A DNA stretch of 64,000 nucleotides from Pilimelia terevasa (GTDB lineage Bacteria; Actinomycetota; Actinomycetes; Mycobacteriales; Micromonosporaceae): assembly GCF_014647915.1 (NCBI RefSeq), contig NZ_BMQC01000001.1:248001-312000 (forward strand). The letters are read 5' to 3'. Both the position numbers and the translations under genes were made by a program. A model generated the notes under the pieces. It was not told where the DNA came from. It did not search any database and saw nothing but the letters and a program-made list of their open reading frames with translations. How positions within the stretch are numbered: the stretch's first letter is position 1; each line of letters opens with the position of its first letter. Below are positions 43,223 through 52,498 of this stretch, in pieces.

Positions 43223-43879
43223 ATGATGCGCCTGGTGCTGGTCGGCCCGCCCGGGGCCGGCAAGGGCACCCAGGCCGAGTTTGTGGCCGCCCACCTGGCG
43301 GTCCCGAAGATCTCGACCGGCGACATCTTCCGGGGCAACGTGGCGCAGGGGACCCCGCTGGGGATCCAGGCCAAGCGGTACATGGACTCCGGCCAGCTCG
43401 TGCCGGACGAGGTGACCATCAACATGGTCGCCGACCGGCTCTCCGAGGCGGACGCGGCGGACGGCTTCCTGCTGGACGGCTTCCCCCGCACTACACCGCA
43501 GGCCGTCGCGCTGGACAAGCTGCTCGCCGACCTGGGCACCCAGATCGACCTCGTGCTGGAGCTGGTCGTCGACGACGACGAGGTGATCCGCCGGCTCTCG
43601 GGCCGGCGGAACTGCCGCGGCTGCCAGAAGATCTGGCACCTGGAGTACGACGCGCCGAGCCGGGAGAACGTCTGCGACCGCTGCGGCGGCGAGCTGTACC
43701 AGCGCGACGACGACAAGGCCGAGACGATCGCCGAGCGGCTGCGGGTGTACGCCCGCGACACCGCGCCCCTGGTCGACTACTACGGCGCGCAGGGCAAGCT
43801 CGTCGGCATCGACGCGACCGGCCCGGTCGAGGACGTGACCAACCGGGCGATCGACGCGCTGCGCTCGTACGGGGTCTGA
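43223..43879 (+). CDS. adk: Adenylate kinase
   Basis: 218 residues from ATG 43223 (ATG next codon also possible). P-loop [13 protein letters not shown]-binding [21 protein letters not shown], and a long LID with a zinc site of four cysteines (CRGC...CDRC), the Gram-positive form. Interconverts ATP+AMP and 2 ADP. Three bases before map: same transcript as secY. Confidence 0.97.
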   Translation: MMRLVLVGPPGAGKGTQAEFVAAHLAVPKISTGDIFRGNVAQGTPLGIQAKRYMDSGQLVPDEVTINMVADRLSEADAADGFLLDGFPRTTPQAVALDKLLADLGTQIDLVLELVVDDDEVIRRLSGRRNCRGCQKIWHLEYDAPSRENVCDRCGGELYQRDDDKAETIAERLRVYARDTAPLVDYYGAQGKLVGIDATGPVEDVTNRAIDALRSYGV

Positions 43880-43882
43880 CGC

Positions 43883-44725
43883 GTGCGCGCCCAGGATCTC
43901 GACATCCAGATCAAGACGCCCGAGCAGATCGCGCTGATGCGCGCCGCCGGCCTGGTGGTCGCCGACGCGCTGGCCCGGACCCGGGCGGCCGTCGCCCCCG
44001 GCGTCAGCACCGGCGACCTGGACGCCGTCGCCGAGGAGACGATCCGCGCGGCCGGCGCCGTGCCCTCGTTCCAGGGCTACCACGGCTTCCCCGCCTCGAT
44101 CTGCGCCTCGGTCAACGACCAGATCGTGCACGCCATCCCCAGCCGCGACCAGGTGCTGCGCGAGGGCGACCTCATCTCGATCGACTGCGGCGCGGTGCTG
44201 GAGGGCTGGCACGGCGACGCGGCCGTCACGGTACCGGTGGGCGAGGTCGACCCGAAGCTGCGCCGGATGACCGAGGTCGCCGAGGACGCGATGTGGGCCG
44301 GTATCGCCGCGGCGGCACGCGGGTGCGCCAGCGGCCGGGGACGGCTGACGGACATCTCCGCCGCGGTGGAGAAGGCGGTCCGCAAGGGCGGCCGGTACGG
44401 GATCGTGCAGGGGTACGGCGGGCACGGCATCGGCACGGAGATGCACCAGGACCCGCACGTGCTCAACTACGGCCGCCCGGGCCGCGGCCCGGCCCTGGTG
44501 CCCGGGATGGCGCTGGCGATCGAGCCGATGATCACTTTCGGCTCGCCGAAGACCGCCGAACTGGACGACGGCTGGACGGTCGTCACCCGGGACGGCTCCA
44601 TGGCGGTGCACGTCGAGCACACGATGGCCCTGCTCCCGGACGGTGTCTGGGTGCTCACGGCCGTCGATGGCGGCCGGGCCCGGCTGGGCGACCTGGTGAC
44701 CGCCCGGGAGCCCGCCCCGCATTGA
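43883..44725 (+). CDS. map: Methionine aminopeptidase, type I
   Basis: 280 residues from GTG 43883. Metal ligands are present: Asp pair in SIDCGAVLEGWHGDAAVTVP, His in GYGGHGIGTEMHQDP, Glu in MALAIEPM and Glu in VHVEHTM. Removes the initiator Met from nascent proteins, in keeping with the secY-adk-map order. No N-terminal zinc/SH3 extension, so MetAP1a-like. A 215-bp gap with a promoter follows. Confidence 0.96.
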   Translation: MRAQDLDIQIKTPEQIALMRAAGLVVADALARTRAAVAPGVSTGDLDAVAEETIRAAGAVPSFQGYHGFPASICASVNDQIVHAIPSRDQVLREGDLISIDCGAVLEGWHGDAAVTVPVGEVDPKLRRMTEVAEDAMWAGIAAAARGCASGRGRLTDISAAVEKAVRKGGRYGIVQGYGGHGIGTEMHQDPHVLNYGRPGRGPALVPGMALAIEPMITFGSPKTAELDDGWTVVTRDGSMAVHVEHTMALLPDGVWVLTAVDGGRARLGDLVTAREPAPH

Positions 44726-44747
44726 CGGGGGTGGACCGGTACCCCGG

Positions 44748-44777
44748 TTGGTGTCGCTCGAACGGGCGGCGTAGACT
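44748..44777 (+). promoter_or_regulatory. Candidate promoter of infA operon
   Basis: TTGGTG (44748-44753), 18-bp spacer, TAGACT (44772-44777), 164 bp upstream of infA. Moderate match. Confidence 0.45.
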
Positions 44778-44940
44778 GACCCCTTGGCGCTCCGCGTCCC
44801 ATCTGGCATGTGCAAGATCGACAGCGACGACTCATTGACGGTGACGACTCATCGACAGCGAGGACCCGCTGCCCGATCGGGCAGGCCGAGGTGGGACCGG
44901 CGGCGCCGGTTCCCAGATCCCGACGTAGGTAGCGGAGGAC

Positions 44941-45162
44941 ATGCCGAAAAAGGACGGGGCCATCGAGATCGAGGGCCGGGTGATCGAGCCACTCCCGAAC
45001 GCAATGTTCCGGGTTGAGCTCGCCAACGGGCACAAGGTCCTGGCCCACATCAGCGGCAAAATGCGGCAGCACTACATCCGCATCCTGCCCGAGGACCGGG
45101 TCGTCGTGGAGCTTTCCCCGTACGATCTGACCCGCGGGCGCATCGTCTACCGCTACAAGTAG
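44941..45162 (+). CDS. infA: Translation initiation factor IF-1
   Basis: 73 residues from ATG 44941 (GGAGGAC upstream). S1-type OB fold: [20 protein letters not shown] and [20 protein letters not shown]. Occupies the A site of the 30S subunit. Starts the alpha-operon unit. Confidence 0.97.
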   Translation: MPKKDGAIEIEGRVIEPLPNAMFRVELANGHKVLAHISGKMRQHYIRILPEDRVVVELSPYDLTRGRIVYRYK

Positions 45163-45229
45163 CCGGGAAACCCCAACACGCCCCCGCCGCGGGCCTCGCG
45201 GCGACGGGCATGGACCGAGAAGGCACACC

Positions 45230-45343
45230 GTGAAGGTCAAGCCGAGCGTCAAGAAGATCTGCAACAAGTGCCGCGTCATCCGTCGGCACGGCCGGGTCAT
45301 GATCATTTGTGACGACCCGCGCCACAAGCAGCGCCAGGGCTGA
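45230..45343 (+). CDS. rpmJ: 50S ribosomal protein L36
   Basis: 37 residues from GTG 45230 (GAGAAGG upstream), too short for many gene finders. [20 protein letters not shown] followed by [17 protein letters not shown] gives the C-x2-C-x12-C-x4-H zinc ribbon of the C+ form. Located between infA and rpsM as usual. A zinc-free paralogue is not in the window. Confidence 0.97.
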   Translation: MKVKPSVKKICNKCRVIRRHGRVMIICDDPRHKQRQG

Positions 45344-45543
45344 GCCCCGGTTCGACGACGCGGACAGTTGAAGACAAGCTCGCCCCAGTGGGAGGCCGTG
45401 GCCGACAGGCCATGACCGCGGCGCACCAGGCGCCGCCTCCCGCTCACCCCCGGTCGGAGGCCGGGGCCCTACGGGCACCGGTTCACGCCGGGTGGGGAGG
45501 GTGGGCACAGACCTCCGAGCACAGTAAGGAAGTACGCCCACAG

Positions 45544-45924
45544 ATGGCACGTCTAGTCGGCGTCGACCTCCCCCGCGAGAAGCGGATGGAGATCGCGCTC
45601 ACCTACATCTTCGGCGTCGGTCGCACCCGGGCGCTTGAGACGCTCGCCGCCACCGGCATCGACAACAACAAGCGGGCCAAGGACCTCAGCGACGAAGAGG
45701 TCGTCCAGCTCCGCGATTACATCGAGGCCCACTTCAAGGTCGAGGGCGACCTGCGCCGCGAGGTCGCCGCCGACATCCGCCGCAAGGTGGAGATCGGCAC
45801 GTACCAGGGCATCCGCCACCGCCGTGGCCTGCCTGTCCGGGGCCAGCGCACGCGTACCAACGCTCGTACCCGCAAGGGACCGAAGCGGACCGTGGCTGGC
45901 AAGAAGAAGGCCGGCAAGAAGTAA
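45544..45924 (+). CDS. rpsM: 30S ribosomal protein S13
   Basis: 126 residues from ATG 45544 with AAGGAA upstream. [29 protein letters not shown], and [20 protein letters not shown] are diagnostic; basic C-terminal tail contacts P-site tRNA. A 200-bp non-coding stretch precedes it. rpsK follows after 25 bp. Confidence 0.97.
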   Translation: MARLVGVDLPREKRMEIALTYIFGVGRTRALETLAATGIDNNKRAKDLSDEEVVQLRDYIEAHFKVEGDLRREVAADIRRKVEIGTYQGIRHRRGLPVRGQRTRTNARTRKGPKRTVAGKKKAGKK

Positions 45925-45949
45925 TCGGGATCAAGGAGCTCACGTAGTT

Positions 45950-46357
45950 ATGCCAGCTAAGGCACGTACCGGAGCCGCGGTCAAGAAGGTCCGGCGCAAG
46001 GAACGCAAGAACGTCACGCACGGTCAGGCCCACATCAAGAGCACCTTCAACAACACCATCGTGTCGATCACCGACCCGACCGGTGCGGTGATCTCGTGGG
46101 CCTCGTCCGGGCAGGTCGGGTTCAAGGGTTCGCGCAAGTCGACCCCGTTCGCCGCGCAGCTCGCCGCCGAGGCGGCCGCCCGGCGCGCGATGGAACACGG
46201 CATGAAGAAGGTCGACGTCTTCGTCAAGGGCCCGGGCTCGGGCCGGGAGACGGCGATCCGCTCGCTCCAGGCGGCGGGCCTTGAGGTCGGCCAGATCCAG
46301 GACGTGACGCCGCAGCCGCACAACGGCTGCCGGCCGCCGAAGCGCCGCCGGGTCTGA
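45950..46357 (+). CDS. rpsK: 30S ribosomal protein S11
   Basis: 135 residues from ATG 45950 (AAGGAG upstream). [20 protein letters not shown] and [20 protein letters not shown] and [13 protein letters not shown] identify S11. The usual next gene rpsD (S4) is not present: only 107 bp separate rpsK from rpoA. Confidence 0.97.
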   Translation: MPAKARTGAAVKKVRRKERKNVTHGQAHIKSTFNNTIVSITDPTGAVISWASSGQVGFKGSRKSTPFAAQLAAEAAARRAMEHGMKKVDVFVKGPGSGRETAIRSLQAAGLEVGQIQDVTPQPHNGCRPPKRRRV

Positions 46358-46464
46358 GGAACGTGTGCCGAGGGGTACGGCGCCGCCGTGCCCCTCGCCG
46401 CAGCAAGTGATCACCATTGGTTTGGGCGTCAAATAGCGGACGTCCCGGACGAGAAGAGACCTCC

Positions 46465-47487
46465 ATGCTCATCACCCAGCGACCGACCCTCTCCGAAGAG
46501 GCGATCAGCGAGACCCGGTCGAAGTTCACCATCGAGCCGCTGGAGCCGGGCTTCGGCTACACGCTCGGCAACTCGCTGCGGCGCACGCTGCTCAGCTCCA
46601 TCCCGGGCGCGGCGGTCACCAGCATCAAGATCGACGGCGTGCTGCACGAGTTCACCACGATCCCCGGGGTCAAGGAGGACGTGGTCGAGCTGGTCATGAA
46701 CATCAAGGAGCTGTCCGTCAGCTCCGAGCACGACGAGCCGGTCAGCATGTACCTGCGCAAGCAGGGCCCCGGCGACGTCACCGCGGGCGACATCCAGCCC
46801 CCGGCCGGCGTCTCGGTGCACAACCCGGACCTGAAGCTGGCCACGCTCAACGGCAAGGGCCGGCTGGACATGGAGCTGACGGTCGAGCGGGGCCGCGGCT
46901 ACGTCACGGCGGCGCAGAACAAGAGCGCGTCCGCCGAGATCGGCCGGATCCCGATCGACTCGATCTACTCGCCGGTCATGAAAGTGACCTACCGGGTCGA
47001 GGCCACCCGCGTCGAGCAGCGGACGGACTTCGACCGCCTGATCATCGACGTCGAGAGCAAGGCGTCCCTCTCGCCGCGGACCGCGCTGGCCTCGGCCGGT
47101 TCGACGCTGGTCGAGCTGTTCGGGCTCTGCCGGGAGCTGGACGAGTCGGCCGAGGGCATCGACATCGGCCCGTCGCCGCAGGACGCGCAGCTCGCCGCGG
47201 ACCTGGCGCTGCCGATCGAGGAGCTGGACCTGACCGTCCGCTCGTACAACTGCCTCAAGCGTGAGGGCATCAACACCGTTGGTGAACTCATCGGACGCAC
47301 GGAAGCCGATCTTCTGGATATAAGGAATTTCGGTCAGAAGAGCATCGACGAGGTCAAGATGAAGCTCGCCGGGATGGGCCTGGGCCTCAAGGACTCCGCC
47401 CCGACCTTCGACCCGGCGCATGTCGTGGACTCCTTCGGCGAGGTGGACTACGACAGTGACGACTACCGCGAGACCGAGCAGCTCTAA
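46465..47487 (+). CDS. rpoA: RNA polymerase alpha subunit
   Basis: 340 residues from ATG 46465 (GAAGAGACC upstream). N-terminal assembly domain with [20 protein letters not shown]; the C-terminal domain (about 255-320: [20 protein letters not shown]...[14 protein letters not shown]) binds UP elements and activators. Acidic end. rplQ follows after 32 bp. Confidence 0.98.
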   Translation: MLITQRPTLSEEAISETRSKFTIEPLEPGFGYTLGNSLRRTLLSSIPGAAVTSIKIDGVLHEFTTIPGVKEDVVELVMNIKELSVSSEHDEPVSMYLRKQGPGDVTAGDIQPPAGVSVHNPDLKLATLNGKGRLDMELTVERGRGYVTAAQNKSASAEIGRIPIDSIYSPVMKVTYRVEATRVEQRTDFDRLIIDVESKASLSPRTALASAGSTLVELFGLCRELDESAEGIDIGPSPQDAQLAADLALPIEELDLTVRSYNCLKREGINTVGELIGRTEADLLDIRNFGQKSIDEVKMKLAGMGLGLKDSAPTFDPAHVVDSFGEVDYDSDDYRETEQL

Positions 47488-47519
47488 GCCGGCTGCCGCC
47501 ACCTGAGACAGGAGCACCA

Positions 47520-48047
47520 ATGCCCACGCCCACCAAGGGTCCGCGCCTCGGCGGCAGCCCCGCGCACGAGCGGCTGATGCTGGCGAACCTGGCCACGTCG
47601 CTCTTCGCGCACGGCAAGATCAAGACCACCGAGACCAAGGCCAAGCGGCTGCGCCCGTTCGCGGAGCAGCTCATCACCAAGGCCAAGCGCGGCGACCTGC
47701 ACGCCCGCCGCCGGGTGCTCGGCGTCGTCCGCGACAAGGACGTGGTCTTCAAGCTGTTCGACGAGCTGGCCCCGCGGTTCGCCGACCGGGACGGCGGCTA
47801 CACCCGGATCACCAAGACCGGCCCGCGCAAGGGCGACAACGCCCCGATGGCGGTCATCGAGCTGGTCGAGGAGCAGGTCGCCGCCAAGCCGGCCAAGAGG
47901 GCACCGGCGAAGAAGGCCCCGGCCAAGGCGGCGGCGCCGAAGTCCGAGGACCCCGTGGTCGAGGAGACCGCCGCGCCGGTCGCCGCGGACACCGAGGCCG
48001 GCGAGGCCTCCGCGTCGGGCGACACCGGCGCCGAGGGCGACAAGTAA
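47520..48047 (+). CDS. rplQ: 50S ribosomal protein L17 with Ala/Lys-rich tail
   Basis: 175 residues from ATG 47520. L17 core in residues 1-120 ([40 protein letters not shown]). Residues 121-175 are a low-complexity tail, Lys/Ala/Pro then acidic ([20 protein letters not shown]), typical of actinobacteria. Last gene of the alpha unit, ended by a terminator. Confidence 0.96.
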   Translation: MPTPTKGPRLGGSPAHERLMLANLATSLFAHGKIKTTETKAKRLRPFAEQLITKAKRGDLHARRRVLGVVRDKDVVFKLFDELAPRFADRDGGYTRITKTGPRKGDNAPMAVIELVEEQVAAKPAKRAPAKKAPAKAAAPKSEDPVVEETAAPVAADTEAGEASASGDTGAEGDK

Positions 48048-48058
48048 CCACGTACGTC

Positions 48059-48099
48059 CGCCGCGAGGCGTCCCGCTGCCGGCGGGGCGCCTCGCGGCG
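48059..48099 (+). terminator. Terminator after rplQ
   Basis: 18-bp stem with one G-T pair (48059-48076 with 48082-48099), 5-nt loop, 11 nt after the rplQ stop. Confidence 0.8.
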
Positions 48100-48137
48100 C
48101 ATCCGGGCACGGCAGGGCGGCGGGCGAGGAGGTCCGG

Positions 48138-48947
48138 GTGCGGGTACGGCTCGACGTCAGCTACGACGGCACCGACTTCTCCGGGTGGGCGGTGCAGCCG
48201 CAGCGGCGGACCGTCGCCGGGGTGCTGGAGGACGCGCTGGGCAGGGTGTACGGGGGAGCGCCGCGGGTGACCGTCGCCGGCCGCACCGACGCCGGGGTGC
48301 ACGCGACCGGCCAGGTCTGCCACGTCGACCTCGACCTCCCGGCGCTGCCGGCGAACACCCTGCACCGGCTGGCCAGCATCCTGCCGGCGGACGTGCGGGT
48401 GCGGGCGGCGGCTGTGGTGCCCGGGGACTTCGACGCGCGCTTCTCGGCGACGTTCCGGCGGTACGAGTACCGGGTCGCCGACGCGCCGCACGGCGCCGAG
48501 CCGCTGCGCCGCCGCGACACCCTCGCGTGGCCGCGCCCGCTGGACGCCGACCGGCTCAGCGCCGCCTCGGCCGGACTGGTGGGTGAGCACGACTACGCCG
48601 CCTACTGCCGGCGCAAGGAGAACGCCACCACCATCCGCGCGGTGACCCGCCTGGACTGGCGGCGGGACCCCGACGGGGTGCTGGTGGCGACCGTCCAGGC
48701 GGACGCGTTCTGCCAGGCGATGGTCCGCAGCCTCGTGGGTGCCCTGCTGCACGTGGGCGACGGCCGCCGCGAGCCCGGGTGGCCGGCGGCGCTGCTGACC
48801 CGCGGGGCCCGGGCCAGCGAGGTCACGGTCGCCCCCGCCCACGGCCTGACCCTCGTCGCGGTCGGCTACCCGGCGGACCCGGCCGGGTACGCCGCCCAGG
48901 ACCGGCGGACCCGCCGCCTGCGCACCCTCCCGGAGGCACCGTCGTGA
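48138..48947 (+). CDS. truA: tRNA pseudouridine(38-40) synthase TruA
   Basis: 269 residues from GTG 48138 (GAGGAGG upstream). Catalytic Asp lies in AGRTDAGVHATGQVCHVD; other motifs YDGTDFSGWAVQPQRRTVAG and RRYEYRVAD are present. Modifies the anticodon stem-loop of many tRNAs. The truA position after rplQ is conserved. The stop overlaps the next start by 4 bp. Confidence 0.94.
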   Translation: MRVRLDVSYDGTDFSGWAVQPQRRTVAGVLEDALGRVYGGAPRVTVAGRTDAGVHATGQVCHVDLDLPALPANTLHRLASILPADVRVRAAAVVPGDFDARFSATFRRYEYRVADAPHGAEPLRRRDTLAWPRPLDADRLSAASAGLVGEHDYAAYCRRKENATTIRAVTRLDWRRDPDGVLVATVQADAFCQAMVRSLVGALLHVGDGRREPGWPAALLTRGARASEVTVAPAHGLTLVAVGYPADPAGYAAQDRRTRRLRTLPEAPS

Positions 48948-49621
48948 CCGACCCCCACCCCGAACCCTCCCCGGCCGCGCCGCCGGCCGCCGAGGGGCCC
49001 GCGGCGACCCTGGACGGCGACCACTACTTCACCGCCGTACCCGGCAGCGCCGCCCGGACCCGCCCGGTGACCTTCGCCGTCGCGGGCCACGAGTACACGG
49101 TCGCCGCCGGCCGCGGGGTCTTCTCGGCGACGCGGCTGGACCCCGGTACCGCGGTCCTGCTGCGCAAGGCGCCGCTGCCGGCCGCCGACGAGCCCGGCCC
49201 GCTGCTCGACCTCGGCTGCGGGTACGGCCCGATCGCCGCGGTCCTCGCCGACCGGGCGCGGGCCGCCACCGTGTACGCCGTCGACGTGAACGCCCGCGCG
49301 CGCGAGCTGACGGCGGCCAACCTCGCCCCCCACGGCGGGCGCGCCCGGGTGAGCGACCCGGACGGCGTGCCCCCGGGCGTGGCGTTCGCGCAGATCTGGA
49401 GCAACCCCCCGATCCGGGTGGGCAAGGCCGACCTGCACGCGCTGCTGGGGCGGTGGCTGCCGCGGCTGGCCGCGGACGGGGTGGCGTGGCTCGTGGTGGC
49501 GCGGCACCTGGGCGGCGACTCGCTCCAGGAGTGGCTGGTGGCGCAGGGCTGGGCGGTGCACCGGCACGCGAGCCAGAAGGGCTTCCGGGTGCTGCGGGTG
49601 GGTCGCCGGCCCGCGGCCTAG
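48944..49621 (+). CDS. RsmC-like class I SAM-dependent methyltransferase
   Basis: 225 residues from GTG 48944, overlapping truA by 4 bp. SAM motif DLGCGYGPIAAVLADRA, acidic loop VYAVDVNARA, and the catalytic N-P-P-I/F-R motif in IWSNPPIRVGK match the RsmC/RlmG group that methylates guanine N2 in rRNA. The N-terminus is a Pro/Ala-rich 20 residues and lacks the non-catalytic RsmC-like N-terminal domain, so the exact target is uncertain. Coupled to truA, both RNA modifying. Confidence 0.8.
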   Translation: MTDPHPEPSPAAPPAAEGPAATLDGDHYFTAVPGSAARTRPVTFAVAGHEYTVAAGRGVFSATRLDPGTAVLLRKAPLPAADEPGPLLDLGCGYGPIAAVLADRARAATVYAVDVNARARELTAANLAPHGGRARVSDPDGVPPGVAFAQIWSNPPIRVGKADLHALLGRWLPRLAADGVAWLVVARHLGGDSLQEWLVAQGWAVHRHASQKGFRVLRVGRRPAA

Positions 49622-49654
49622 CCCCGAACCTCCGGCCGCTGCTGCCGGCCGCGC

Positions 49655-50083
49655 CTAGTCCGCCGGTACGGGGGGCAGGCCGTGGGTCCGCCGGATCTGG
49701 TCCAGGACCGCCACGATCGTGTCCAGGCTGGCCTGGGGGAGCCCGGCCGCCCGCAGCGCCACCCCGCGCACGCCGGTCTCCTTCAGCGCCTCCAGCGCGG
49801 CGAGCTGGGCGGCGACCCGCTCAGCGTGGGCCTCGTCCACGAAGTACGCCGGGGAGACGCCGAAGAACGCCGCCAGCGCCTGGAGCAGCGCCGAGGACGG
49901 TTCGGTGCGCCGGCCGGTGCGCAGGGCCGAGAGGTACGCGCCGGTGACCCGCAGGCTCGGGTGGCGCGCCTTCAGCTCCCGGGCCACCTCGTCGTTCGTC
50001 CAGCGCCGCCCGTCCGGGCGGGCCTGGCGGAAGAGGAGGTCGAGCCGCCGGGCCAGTGCGGGGCGGTCCTCGTTGGTCGTCAT
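49655..50083 (-). CDS. XRE-family HTH regulator
   Basis: 142 residues from ATG 50083 (AAGGA 7 nt upstream; a GTG one codon before is possible). An N-terminal helix-turn-helix at about residues 10-75 (RWTNDEVARELKARHPSLRV...GAYLSALRTGRRTEPSS) is followed by ALAAFFGVSPAYFVDEAHAE and a C-terminal helical part, as in the EspR-like group of actinobacterial regulators. It is convergent with the RsmC-like gene and divergent from the ABC-F ATPase gene. Three copies of a palindrome lie 44-193 bp upstream, probably its own operators (inference). Confidence 0.82.
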   Translation of the reverse strand: MTTNEDRPALARRLDLLFRQARPDGRRWTNDEVARELKARHPSLRVTGAYLSALRTGRRTEPSSALLQALAAFFGVSPAYFVDEAHAERVAAQLAALEALKETGVRGVALRAAGLPQASLDTIVAVLDQIRRTHGLPPVPAD

Positions 50084-50126
50084 CACCAGGTCCTTCCGTC
50101 AGGTCCCGCGCGGAACGCGGCGGACC

Positions 50127-50141
50127 TCAACGGTCAGTTGA
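50127..50141. promoter_or_regulatory. Operator-like palindrome, copy 1
   Basis: TCAACGGTCAGTTGA: arms TCAAC/GTTGA with a 5-base centre. It is 44 bp upstream of the XRE start codon, near where its promoter must be. Same as copies 2 and 3 except for centre bases. Confidence 0.7.
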
Positions 50142-50211
50142 TTGCGTGGGCGGCGGGCTTGAGGATACCGCCGATTTCGCCTCCCGCGGCAGCTCACTCG
50201 GGCGAACTGTC

Positions 50212-50226
50212 TCAACGGACAGTTGA
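50212..50226. promoter_or_regulatory. Operator-like palindrome, copy 2
   Basis: TCAACGGACAGTTGA. It also overlaps AACTGTC-TCAACG-GACAGTT (50205-50224), another palindrome with 7-bp arms. Centre lies 85 bp from copy 1. Confidence 0.7.
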
Positions 50227-50261
50227 CATTCGCCGCCGCGCGTCGACAGGATGAAGGCGTT

Positions 50262-50276
50262 TCAACTGTCAGTTGA
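50262..50276. promoter_or_regulatory. Operator-like palindrome, copy 3
   Basis: TCAACTGTCAGTTGA, the most symmetrical copy (7-bp arms around one base). It lies 50 bp from copy 2 and 441 bp before the ABC-F gene. Confidence 0.7.
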
Positions 50277-50316
50277 TTTGCCGCTACAGATCCACGCCTG
50301 CCGACGGTCCGCGCCT

Positions 50317-50364
50317 GCCACGCATCCGCGCCCGTTCCGGGTCCGCCGGCCGCGGATGCGTGGC
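50317..50364 (+). promoter_or_regulatory. 14-bp inverted repeat in the ABC-F leader
   Basis: GCCACGCATCCGCG (50317-50330) and its exact complement at 50351-50364, 20-nt loop. In the 440-nt stretch between the third palindrome and the ABC-F start; could be a terminator/attenuator or an operator. The rest to 50716 shows no gene. Confidence 0.5.
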
Positions 50365-50716
50365 GAGGTGGCCCGCGCCGACCGCGGGCCGGGCAGGTGG
50401 TGGACCTGCCCGGGTCGACTTCGCGCCGGGTGCGGGCGGCGGCACGGGCCGGACGGGAGCGGCATGACGGGATGGGGCGGGCCGGGCTGACACCGGCCCG
50501 AACGGGCGGCGGGGGCGTGATCGGCTCCGCGTGTGGCCGGGTCGGCGTCGCCGGCCGGGCCATGGGAACGGGGGCGGAGTCGGTCCGGGATGGCCGGCGA
50601 CGGGGGACAGGCGGGGCGCCCGCGCAGGCGCCTGCCCGCGGCACCCGTCGCCGGCCGCCCGCGCGTCGCGGCGAAACTCGGGTGACCGCCCGCGGCCCAC
50701 CGGCGACGATGGCCCG

Positions 50717-52393
50717 ATGGGATACGTGGACGTGGCCGGGGTCGCGCATGTGCTGCCGGACGGGCGCGAACTGTTCGCCGACGTGTCGTTCCGGGTCGCC
50801 GACGGCGCCAAGATCGCTCTGGTCGGGCCGAACGGCGCGGGCAAGACCACGCTGCTGCGGATGGTGGCCGGCGACCTGCCGGTGCGGACCGGCGGGGTGG
50901 CGCGGGTCGGCGGGCTCGGCGTGATGCGGCAGTTCATCGGCATGGTCGGCGACGACACGGCGCTCGCCGACCTGGCGCTCTCGCTCGCGCCGCCGGCCGT
51001 CCGCGCGGCCGGCGCGCGGCTCGCCGCCGCCGAGCGCACGCTGCACGCCACCGAGGCCGCCGGCCGGCTGTCGCGGGCGGCGCAGAAGGCGCAGCTCGCG
51101 TACGCCGAGGCGCTGGCCGCGTGGGGCGAGTCCGGCGGGTACGACGCCGAGGTGCTGTGGGACACGGTCTCGACCGTCGTCCTCGGCCAGACCTGGGACG
51201 CCACCCGGGGGCGCCTGGTGCGCACGCTGTCCGGCGGGGAGCAGAAGCGGTTCGCCCTGGAGCTGCTGCTGCGCGGCCCCGAGGAGGTCCTGCTGCTCGA
51301 CGAGCCGGACAACTTCCTCGACGTACCCGGCAAGCGGTGGCTGGAGGAGCGCCTCGCGGCGTCGGCCAAGTCGGTGCTCTACGTCTCGCACGACCGGGAG
51401 CTGCTGGCCCGGACCGCCGACCGGGTGGTGGCCGTGGAGGGCGGCAGCGCCTGGGTGCACCCGGGCGGGTTCGCGTCCTGGCACGCGGCGCGGGCCCACC
51501 GGCACGACCGGATGCAGGAGCGGCGGCGGCGCTGGGACGAGGAGCGCGAGAAGCTGCGCCAGCAGATGCTGATGTACAAGCAGAAGGCGGCCTACAACTC
51601 GGACATGGCGTCGCGGTACCAGGCGGCGCAGACGCGCCTGCGCCGGTTCGAGGAGGCCGGCCCGCCGCCGCTGCCGCCGCGGGAGCAGGACATCCGCGTG
51701 CGGCTGTCGGGCGGCCGCACCGGCAAGCGGTCCATTGTCTGCGAACAGCTCGAACTGGACGGTCTGACGTACCCCTTCGACCTGGAGGTCTGGTACGGCG
51801 ACCGCGTGGCGGTGCTGGGCGCGAACGGTACCGGCAAGTCGCACTTCCTGCGGCTGCTGGCCCGCGGCGGCACGGACCCCGACCCGGCCGCGGTCCCGCC
51901 GGACGGGCGGGCGCTGGCGCCGGTGGCGCACGGCGGGGTCGCGCGCCTGGGCGCCCGCGTGGTGCCGGGGCACTTCTCGCAGACCCACGACCGGCCCGAG
52001 CTGGCCGACCGGTCCCTGGTGGACGTGCTGTGGCGCGGCGACGAGCGGCGGTCCGGGCTGGACCGGCACGGGGCGATGGCCGCGCTGAACCGGTACGAGC
52101 TGGCCGGGCAGGGCGACCAGCGGTTCGGGACGCTCTCGGGCGGGCAGCAGGCGCGGTTCCTCGTCCTGCTGCTGGAGCTGTCCGGCGCCACCCTGCTGCT
52201 GCTGGACGAGCCGACGGACAATCTAGACCTGGCCAGCGCCCAGGCGCTGGAGGACGGCCTGGCGGCGTTCGCGGGCACGGTGGTGGCGGTGACGCACGAC
52301 CGCTGGTTCAGTCGGTCGTTCGACCGTTTCGTCCTTTTCGGTGGCGACGGCGAGGTCGTCGAGACCCCGGAGCCGGTCTGGGACGTGCGGTAG
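50717..52393 (+). CDS. ABC-F family ATP-binding protein
   Basis: 558 residues from ATG 50717. Two ABC ATPase domains and no membrane helix. Domain 1: Walker A GPNGAGKTT, signature LSGGEQKR, Walker B LLLDEPDNFLD. Domain 2: GANGTGKSH, LSGGQQAR, LLLDEPTDNLD. Between lies a charged helical linker (HRHDRMQERRRRWDEEREKL) of about 75 residues. ABC-F proteins act on the ribosome, as translation factors or in antibiotic protection (established); which applies is not clear. The Asp in DEPDN, where most ABC-F have Thr, is odd. Upstream a regulator, three palindromes and a structured leader suggest inducible expression. Confidence 0.9.
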   Translation: MGYVDVAGVAHVLPDGRELFADVSFRVADGAKIALVGPNGAGKTTLLRMVAGDLPVRTGGVARVGGLGVMRQFIGMVGDDTALADLALSLAPPAVRAAGARLAAAERTLHATEAAGRLSRAAQKAQLAYAEALAAWGESGGYDAEVLWDTVSTVVLGQTWDATRGRLVRTLSGGEQKRFALELLLRGPEEVLLLDEPDNFLDVPGKRWLEERLAASAKSVLYVSHDRELLARTADRVVAVEGGSAWVHPGGFASWHAARAHRHDRMQERRRRWDEEREKLRQQMLMYKQKAAYNSDMASRYQAAQTRLRRFEEAGPPPLPPREQDIRVRLSGGRTGKRSIVCEQLELDGLTYPFDLEVWYGDRVAVLGANGTGKSHFLRLLARGGTDPDPAAVPPDGRALAPVAHGGVARLGARVVPGHFSQTHDRPELADRSLVDVLWRGDERRSGLDRHGAMAALNRYELAGQGDQRFGTLSGGQQARFLVLLLELSGATLLLLDEPTDNLDLASAQALEDGLAAFAGTVVAVTHDRWFSRSFDRFVLFGGDGEVVETPEPVWDVR

Positions 52394-52454
52394 GCGTCAC
52401 CGGGGAGTCCGTACCATTTGCCGGCTCTGGGCGCGAGCGGCGGAGCCGGGACGG

Positions 52455-52484
52455 TTGGCAGGCCGCCGCGTGTCGCCGTAGTGT
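52455..52484 (+). promoter_or_regulatory. Candidate promoter of the thiamine operon
   Basis: TTGGCA (52455-52460), 18-bp spacer, TAGTGT (52479-52484). A start near 52491 would lie just before the riboswitch. Confidence 0.55.
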
Positions 52485-52498
52485 GCGACGCAGGTACA

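Noticed and set aside
44826-44852. Direct repeat GACGACTCAT (two copies, 17-nt pitch) before infA
   Set aside because: Only two short copies in a leader; no further support as an operator.
50251-50490. 79-codon plus-strand frame beginning inside the palindrome cluster
   Set aside because: It overlaps operator-like repeats and a perfect inverted repeat, has no good ribosome binding site, and becomes Arg/Gly-rich; more likely leader DNA, though a leader peptide cannot be fully excluded.
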